Source: Gemmatimonadaceae bacterium
GTDB lineage: Bacteria; Gemmatimonadota; Gemmatimonadetes; Gemmatimonadales; Gemmatimonadaceae
Assembly: GCA_036273715.1 (NCBI GenBank)
Contig: DASUHB010000063.1
Span: 1-64,000, forward strand
DNA: 64,000 bases
Direction of reading: 5' to 3'
Part shown: positions 59,736 through 64,000 of the stretch, one piece after another
Layout: the number at the start of each line of letters is the position of its first letter
Position numbering within the stretch: the stretch's first letter is position 1
Position numbers and translations under genes: made by a program
Notes under the pieces: model-generated
Told to the model about the DNA's origin: nothing
The model's database searches: none
What the model saw: the letters and a program-made list of their open reading frames with translations, nothing else

Positions 59736-60392
59736 CTAACGGCCGTTACCCGCGGCGGCGCGTCGCGGCCGTCGTACTGCGGTCACTTTGCCGCTCGCTC
59801 CGCCGCCGCAGAAAAAACGATCGGCGCCATCTGACTCGAGTCCCGACACGCCGGTGCCGCGAGGCATGTCAATCGTCTCGAGCACGGCACCGGTTCGCGG
59901 ATCGACGCGTCGCACGTCGCTCTCGTCGTTCTCCCAGGTGGCGTGCCACAATTCGCCGTCAACCCATGTGACACCGGTAACGAACCGGTTCGATTCGATG
60001 GTTCGCTTGATTGCGCCCGTCTCCGGATCCACCTCGTAAATTTTCCGCTCCCGATATTGACCCACCCAGAGCGTGCCCTCGGCCCATGCGAGGCCGGCGC
60101 TGCCGTCGTTGGAAGGTGCCGGGATGGTTTTGACAACGCGGCCCGTTTCGGGATCAACTTTGTAAATTTGGTCACCGGCGAGCTGATACAGATGGGTGCC
60201 GTCGAACGCCGTTCCGGCATGTGACGGCACGTCGATCGAACGAATCGGGTCGCCGCTCGCCGGATCGATGGCGTGCAGCTTGTCGCCGGACGCGAGCCAC
60301 ACGTTGCGGCCGTCGTAGGTGACGCCGTTGACGCGTGCGATGCCGGGAAACGGGCCGTATTCCCTCACGATTTCGGCGCGCGATCGAGACAT
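59736..60392 (-). CDS. Beta-propeller protein (virginiamycin B lyase/glutamine cyclotransferase-like)
   Basis: A 218-aa protein composed of repeated propeller blades, e.g. VTYDGRNVWLASGDKLHAIDPASG, AFDGTHLYQLAGDQIYKVDPETG, AWAEGTLWVGQYRERKIYEVDPETG and TWVDGELWHATWEN. About five blades fit, fewer than a full seven-blade propeller, so it may be a partial propeller or a dimer. No signal peptide is seen. A ligand-binding or lyase role is unproven. ATG 60392, 9 nt after the regulator gene, so it is likely co-transcribed with it. The TAG stop lies in a GTTAGGC copy (59734-59741). Confidence 0.75.
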   Translation of the reverse strand: MSRSRAEIVREYGPFPGIARVNGVTYDGRNVWLASGDKLHAIDPASGDPIRSIDVPSHAGTAFDGTHLYQLAGDQIYKVDPETGRVVKTIPAPSNDGSAGLAWAEGTLWVGQYRERKIYEVDPETGAIKRTIESNRFVTGVTWVDGELWHATWENDESDVRRVDPRTGAVLETIDMPRGTGVSGLESDGADRFFCGGGASGKVTAVRRPRRAAAGNGR

Positions 60393-60401
60393 GCGTGGAC
60401 C

Positions 60402-61619
60402 TCACGCAGTGGGAAGTGGTGTCGGCAGCAGCAGGGTCGTCGTGAATCCTACCGCGGGCGGCGTCGACCATCGACGCGCGCGTCCGCGCCCAACGGACTG
60501 CACTTTCCCCGCCGAGGCGAGGCGGTCCAGCTCGCGCTGCACGGTGCGTTGACTCGTCCGGAGTGCCAGTGCGAGCGCCGAGCTCGACCAGGATTCACCA
60601 TCGGCGAGGAACGCGAGCACGGCGGCGGAGTGTCCATCGACAGGCGGTGTGAGCACGACGACGCGCCGCCGCTTCGGCGCCAACGCGAACCCGTCCTCGG
60701 TAGCAGTCACGCCGGCGAGCGGTCTGAGTATTCGCCGCAAGCGCGCGATCTCCACGCGGAGTCGCGCGCGGTGCGATTCGTCCACAAACTTGGCGCCGAA
60801 CGCCCGCGCGAGCAAGTCGCGGCGCGTGGCCCCGCCCGGCCAGGCTTCGCCTAACGCGCGGACGATCGCGAACAGCAGCGGCCGGCCGGCGAGCGACACC
60901 ATCGTTCCCGGATCGCGTACGACGAGTCGGCACGCGTCCACGACGAGCGCGTTGGACGCGAACACGCGTTCCACATCCTCGAGCAGCAGCAGGCGTTCGA
61001 CGCCGTTCGCGATCAGGCGAGCCGCCGGCGCCTCGAGCGCCTCGAATGCGCGCTCGACTTCGGCGGTGAGTCCCGTGATGCCCGCGCGCTCTGCCGCCCG
61101 CGCGGCGCGTGCCAGGGCGGACCGCGCGGCGTTCGAGCGCAGGCGCCGCATCGCGATGCCGGCGACGGCAAGGTAGTGGGAGGTCTGCCAGGCGGGCGGG
61201 AGCGGCCCCGGATCGAGCGCGATCAGCGCCGCCTCGGCGTCGTCGAGGCGTCCGATCAGGAGCATCCGCCTAACGGAAAGGTAGCGCGCGTGCGCGGCGT
61301 TCAACCGGTCGCCGTGGGCGTCGAGCGTGGCGCGCGCGGCCTCCAGCGACCGCGCCGGCCAGCCGAGCTCCCGGGTCGCGAGCGCGATTTCCGCCTCGGC
61401 CACCACGCATCGGGCGCGCGCCACGGCGTCCGTCGGGCGGAACGCACGCTGTGCGCTTCGCAGGAGCGTCCTCGCGCGCGAGAGATCGCCGAGCTGCGCC
61501 ATCGCAATGCCGCGCAACGCCAGCGCCGGCGCATCGTTGCGCAGCGCGATGAGGTTGAGCGCGCCGAGCGCGTCCCCCGCTGTCAGGGCGCGCGCGGCCG
61601 CTGCGATTAGCGAGTCCAT
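60402..61619 (-). CDS. Transcriptional regulator with helical repeats and winged-helix domains
   Basis: A 405-aa protein. The first ~200 residues are Ala-rich helical, TPR-like repeats (LIALRNDAPALALRGIAMAQLGDLSRARTLL). Residues ~225-310 resemble an OmpR-type winged helix (GRPLLFAIVRALGEAWPGGATRRDLLARAFG, with RLRVEIARLRRILRPL). The C-terminal region has a second HTH with an ArsR/DeoR-like look (SSALALALRTSQRTVQRELDRLASAGKV). It probably controls the downstream beta-propeller gene. The 132-nt gap to the divergent DUF899 gene has only weak promoter-like words. Confidence 0.75.
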   Translation of the reverse strand: MDSLIAAAARALTAGDALGALNLIALRNDAPALALRGIAMAQLGDLSRARTLLRSAQRAFRPTDAVARARCVVAEAEIALATRELGWPARSLEAARATLDAHGDRLNAAHARYLSVRRMLLIGRLDDAEAALIALDPGPLPPAWQTSHYLAVAGIAMRRLRSNAARSALARAARAAERAGITGLTAEVERAFEALEAPAARLIANGVERLLLLEDVERVFASNALVVDACRLVVRDPGTMVSLAGRPLLFAIVRALGEAWPGGATRRDLLARAFGAKFVDESHRARLRVEIARLRRILRPLAGVTATEDGFALAPKRRRVVVLTPPVDGHSAAVLAFLADGESWSSSALALALRTSQRTVQRELDRLASAGKVQSVGRGRARRWSTPPAVGFTTTLLLPTPLPTA

Positions 61620-61751
61620 TTATGGAATCGCGACATACGTGTCACTCTCACCCGGGCCACGGTCGGCACTAAACATAGCTCGTGACGGGGATGCACCAAT
61701 CACCCCGATGACCAACACGAGCCCGGGCGATCCGGCACAAGGAGAACGACC

Positions 61752-62456
61752 ATGTCGACACACACCAGCGGGACACGCGAACAATGGCTTGCCGCACGAC
61801 TCGAACTGCTCGAGGAGGAGAAGGAGCTAACGCGACTGAGCGACAAGGTCGCTCGCCGGCGCCAGGAGCTGCCGTGGGTCCCAATGACGAAGGAGTACCG
61901 GTTCGAGACGGAGCAGGGCGCGGCATCGTTGGGCGAGCTGTTCCAGGGCCGCTCGCAACTTCTGGTCTACCATTTCATGCTCGGTCCGCATGACGTCGTC
62001 GGATGCCCCTCGTGCTCGGCGATTGCCGATGGATTCAACGGTATCGCGACGCATCTGGCGAATCACGACGTGATGCTGTGGGCAGTGTCGCGCGCGCCAC
62101 TCGACAAGATCCGGGCGTACCAACGGCGGATGGGATGGACCTTCCCCTGGGCGTCGTCGTTCGGCAGCGATTTCAACTCCGACTTCAACGTGTCGTTCAC
62201 CGAGCAGCAGACGCGCGAGGGCAACATGGAGTACAATTACCGGCGCCTGCAGCCGTCGAAGAACCCGGCTGAGCGCGAGATGCCCGGGATGAGCAGCTTT
62301 GCGCGCGAGGGTGACACCGTGTACCACACGTACTCGACGTACGCGCGCGGGCTCGACGGGTTGTGGGGCATGTACCAGTGGCTGGACCGCGCGCCCAAGG
62401 GGCGGAACGAATCCGGCGCGTGGCTGCGCCGCCGGGACGAATACGGCGCGCGCTGA
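61752..62456 (+). CDS. DUF899 thioredoxin-like family protein
   Basis: A 234-aa cytosolic protein. The pattern is that of DUF899: LELLEEEKELTRLSDKVARRRQELPWV, then LVYHFMLGPHDVVGCPSCSAIADGFNG with a CPSC redox-like pair, and HTYSTYARGLDGLWGMYQWLDRAPKGRNE. It has a thioredoxin-like fold and may act on small molecules or peroxides; the reaction is unknown. ATG 61752 with AAGGAGAA 7 nt upstream. Followed after 7 nt by DUF2182, so the two are one operon. Confidence 0.9.
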   Translation: MSTHTSGTREQWLAARLELLEEEKELTRLSDKVARRRQELPWVPMTKEYRFETEQGAASLGELFQGRSQLLVYHFMLGPHDVVGCPSCSAIADGFNGIATHLANHDVMLWAVSRAPLDKIRAYQRRMGWTFPWASSFGSDFNSDFNVSFTEQQTREGNMEYNYRRLQPSKNPAEREMPGMSSFAREGDTVYHTYSTYARGLDGLWGMYQWLDRAPKGRNESGAWLRRRDEYGAR

Positions 62457-62463
62457 GCACGCT

Positions 62464-63114
62464 ATGCCTAACGTGTCCATGCCGGGAATGCCGCAGCCCG
62501 GCGCGACGTGGCTCTCCGCCGCTCTCTGTTCCATCGGGATGTGGACAGCCATGATGGCGGCGATGATGCTGCCATCGCTCGTGCCGGCGCTCTGGCGCTA
62601 TCGGCGCGCCGCCGCCCGCGCGGGCGCGGCGCGGCCGATGTGGATGGCGGTGCTGGCCGGCGGGGGCTACTGCGCCGTGTGGGCGGCGGCCGGCTTCCTG
62701 GTATGTCCGTTAGGCGCGGCGCTGTCGGCGGCCGGCCGCGGCCGGCCGGTGGCGTCGTCGCTGTTGGGCGGAGTGGTCGTGCTGCTCGCCGGCACGTTCC
62801 AGTTCACCTCGTGGAAGACGCGGCACCTCGCCGCCGCGCGACGGGCGCCGGTGCTCGGCGGTCGGCCGACGAGCGCCGCCGCCTCGTGGCGGCACGGGGT
62901 GCGTCTCGGTCTGCACTGTTGCCGGAGCTGCGCCAACTTGATCGCAGTGTTGGCGGTGGTCGGCCTGATGGATGTCGGCGCGATGGCGGCGCTGACTGCG
63001 GCAGTGACGGTCGAACGCCTCGTGCCCTCGGGTCGCGGTGGGGCACGGGTGGTTGGCACGGCGGTCGTCGTCGCGGGCATGGTGCTCATGGCCCGCGCGG
63101 CGCGGCCGGGCTGA
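62464..63114 (+). CDS. DUF2182 integral membrane protein
   Basis: A 216-aa membrane protein with about five or six helices. The family motif of Met-rich helices is seen in SIGMWTAMMAAMMLPSLVPALWRY, later LHCCRSCANLIAVLAVVGLMDVGAMAALTA. The cysteines in HCCRSC could bind a metal (copper or iron), as the family was once named metal-binding. Pairs with DUF899 are common in genomes (from family knowledge), but the function is unknown. ATG 62464, carrying a GTTAGGC copy on the minus strand over its first codons (62466). Confidence 0.87.
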   Translation: MPNVSMPGMPQPGATWLSAALCSIGMWTAMMAAMMLPSLVPALWRYRRAAARAGAARPMWMAVLAGGGYCAVWAAAGFLVCPLGAALSAAGRGRPVASSLLGGVVVLLAGTFQFTSWKTRHLAAARRAPVLGGRPTSAAASWRHGVRLGLHCCRSCANLIAVLAVVGLMDVGAMAALTAAVTVERLVPSGRGGARVVGTAVVVAGMVLMARAARPG

Positions 63115-63138
63115 CCGCGCCGGCCGGCGGTCAGGCGG

Positions 63139-64000
63139 TCAGGAGCGTCCTTTCAGGTGGCGCAGCAGCGCGCTGTCCGCGACGAACGTGAACGGCTGCT
63201 CGACCACCTGCTGCACTTTCTGCCCCTTGCGCACCGCGGGGACGTAGACCGCCTGCCGCAGCGCCTGCCTAACGGAGTTGGTGAAGTCGGGGTCGGTGGA
63301 CGAGATGGCGCTGAACGTGCCCATCGCCACGGCGCCCGAGGTATCGACGACGAACTCCGCGACGACGCGTCCGCTCTTGCCGCTCATGAACAGGCCTTCG
63401 GGATAGAACGGCTGCACGTGAACGCTCGTGTCCTGGTGCGCGGGCGTGTCGACTTCATCGGCGGTGTAGACCTTGAGCGAGTCGATCATCTTCACGATCT
63501 GATTGGGAGCGGGCGCCGCTTTCGCATACGCGTGCTGGGGCTCGCCCTGCCGCGTCCAGATCACGATCACGCCGCAGGCTTGCACATCCATGGGCGGCTT
63601 GAACTGCAGCGGCACTTCTGATGGACCGCTATAGACCTCGATGGCTTCCACCGACAGCGGGTCGATGGTGTCCAGATCGTACTCGGCCGCCGCCGCGGGT
63701 GCGCCATCCAGCCAGAGCAGCGGGGGACAATCCCGCGCGCCGCGCATCCGCACGGCGTGCTGGATGATGTCGGTCGATGCGAGCTGTACGCCCGGAATTC
63801 GGCGGAACATGTCCGTGAGAAACCGGGGGTTCGCGTCTTCGATCTGCTGCCGCGTGAAAAAGTGGCCCAACCCCTGGCTGCGCCGCTCATAGAATCCCAT
63901 CATGCGCGAGCTATACGCGTGGATGCTGCTGCGCACGGTGATCGGATCCAGGCGGTGGGCGACTTGTACCAACTGCACGGTATCCACCGTCGCGCGGTTC
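63139..64000 (-). CDS. TonB-related protein with plug-like domain, 5' end outside window
   Basis: The 3' part of a gene that runs off the right edge; at least 287 codons are open. A TonB-receptor plug-like part is visible: DANPRFLTDMFRRIPGVQLAS, HAVRMRGARDCPPLLWLDGAP and the domain end VIVIWTR. The C-terminal ~100 residues are a TonB C-terminal-like domain (GRVVAEFVVDTSGAVAMGTFSAISS, FTNSVRQALRQAVYVPAVRKGQKVQQVVEQPFTF). A plug without barrel joined to a TonB-type domain is found in secreted proteins of Gemmatimonadota. Signal and start are not visible; GTG 63987 is unlikely to be the real start. Confidence 0.75.
   Translation of the reverse strand, partial: NRATVDTVQLVQVAHRLDPITVRSSIHAYSSRMMGFYERRSQGLGHFFTRQQIEDANPRFLTDMFRRIPGVQLASTDIIQHAVRMRGARDCPPLLWLDGAPAAAAEYDLDTIDPLSVEAIEVYSGPSEVPLQFKPPMDVQACGVIVIWTRQGEPQHAYAKAAPAPNQIVKMIDSLKVYTADEVDTPAHQDTSVHVQPFYPEGLFMSGKSGRVVAEFVVDTSGAVAMGTFSAISSTDPDFTNSVRQALRQAVYVPAVRKGQKVQQVVEQPFTFVADSALLRHLKGRS

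Larger units (their letters stand above)
86..63274. repeat. Dispersed non-palindromic word CGTTAGGC (about 88 copies of GTTAGGC)
   Basis: By hand I find 49 GTTAGGC on the plus strand (examples: 455, 804, 1780, 2638, 3986, 4022, 8849, 13879, 14376, 16250, 21921, 29406, 34692, 38154, 42631, 46150, 48831, 53658, 58276, 62708) and 39 on the minus strand, read as GCCTAAC (86, 1143, 5090, 5792, 8907, 10170, 13655, 19169, 25718, 27702, 36554, 39118, 44644, 50495, 55600, 58425, 59734, 60849, 63267). The base before is mostly C and the base after mostly G. About seven lie between genes, the rest in genes in all reading frames. Relaxed copies (TTAGTC, TTAGGA, TTTAGGC) also occur. Confidence 0.9.

Noticed and set aside
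86-63274. TTAGGC resembles the telomere repeat of nematodes
   Set aside because: The copies are single, dispersed in both directions and mostly inside genes; there are no tandem arrays. The likeness is accidental.
86-63274. GTTAGGC as a restriction-modification target
   Set aside because: Restriction sites tend to be avoided, not enriched, and no R-M genes are seen here. Methylation of the word remains possible but has no support in the sequence.

Overview
The window looks like a GC-rich (roughly two-thirds G+C) chromosomal segment of a Gram-negative soil-type bacterium, most plausibly Gemmatimonadota. The reasons are LptF/LptG and MlaD/MlaE (an outer membrane), two FtsX-type permeases of the ADOP kind, one with a PadR regulator directly upstream (typical of Acidobacteria and Gemmatimonadota), a heme A synthase/CtaB branch, many GTG starts and tightly overlapping genes. 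The phylum is an inference; no rRNA, tRNA or phage marker was seen. Genes are packed and often coupled by 4-nt ATGA/GTGA overlaps.

Layout. 1-4914 (+): end of hemC, hemB, an aldo/keto reductase, inorganic pyrophosphatase and a DHH phosphoesterase. 4880-10643 (-): a tightly coupled six-gene biosynthetic-looking operon (B12-type radical SAM, FAD oxidoreductase, flavin reductase, methyltransferase, SRPBCC cyclase-like, ketosynthase), preceded by a lipoprotein, a DUF92 protein and an orphan zinc-finger anti-sigma-like protein. 12337-16332 (+): V4R protein, M24 peptidase, amino-acid permease, lipoprotein. 16360-20629 (-): heme A branch (ctaA, ctaB), a 91-aa unknown and an MsbA-like ABC exporter. 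20822-24269 (+): two APC permeases and an FMN reductase. 24256-28826 (-): LptF, LptG, MlaE, MlaD, an envelope-lipid operon. 28982-35134 (+): glutaminyl-cyclase-like M28 enzyme, ComEA-like DNA-binding protein, PilB, PilT, PilC and a good terminator.

35238-41409: DinB-like protein, a divergent pair of citrate synthases (one fused to a MerR-like HTH) around a perfect palindrome, a broken Uma2 gene, PadR, amidase, DUF2911. 41634-47219 (+): ADOP permease, PadR, ADOP permease. 47226-53826: MsrB, small enzymes, POT peptide transporter, GNAT, M24 peptidase. 53823-57649 (-): a YbhGFS/CecR-like efflux operon with a candidate operator. 57763-58903: membrane protein and HD-domain protein. 58904-59735: an 830-nt non-coding region built from nested inverted repeats. 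59736-64000: beta-propeller protein with its winged-helix regulator, DUF899, DUF2182 and the 3' part of a TonB-related gene.

The most striking signal is not a gene. The non-palindromic word GTTAGGC (usually CGTTAGGC) occurs about 88 times on the two strands by hand count, against about 7 expected from base composition. It falls in every reading frame, in stop codons and between genes, although it forces the rare codons TTA and CTA and the stop TAG. It behaves like a dispersed DNA-level signal comparable to DNA-uptake or Chi-type words. The window also carries a ComEA-like protein and the type IV pilus motor genes, and that locus sits in the longest stretch free of the motif.
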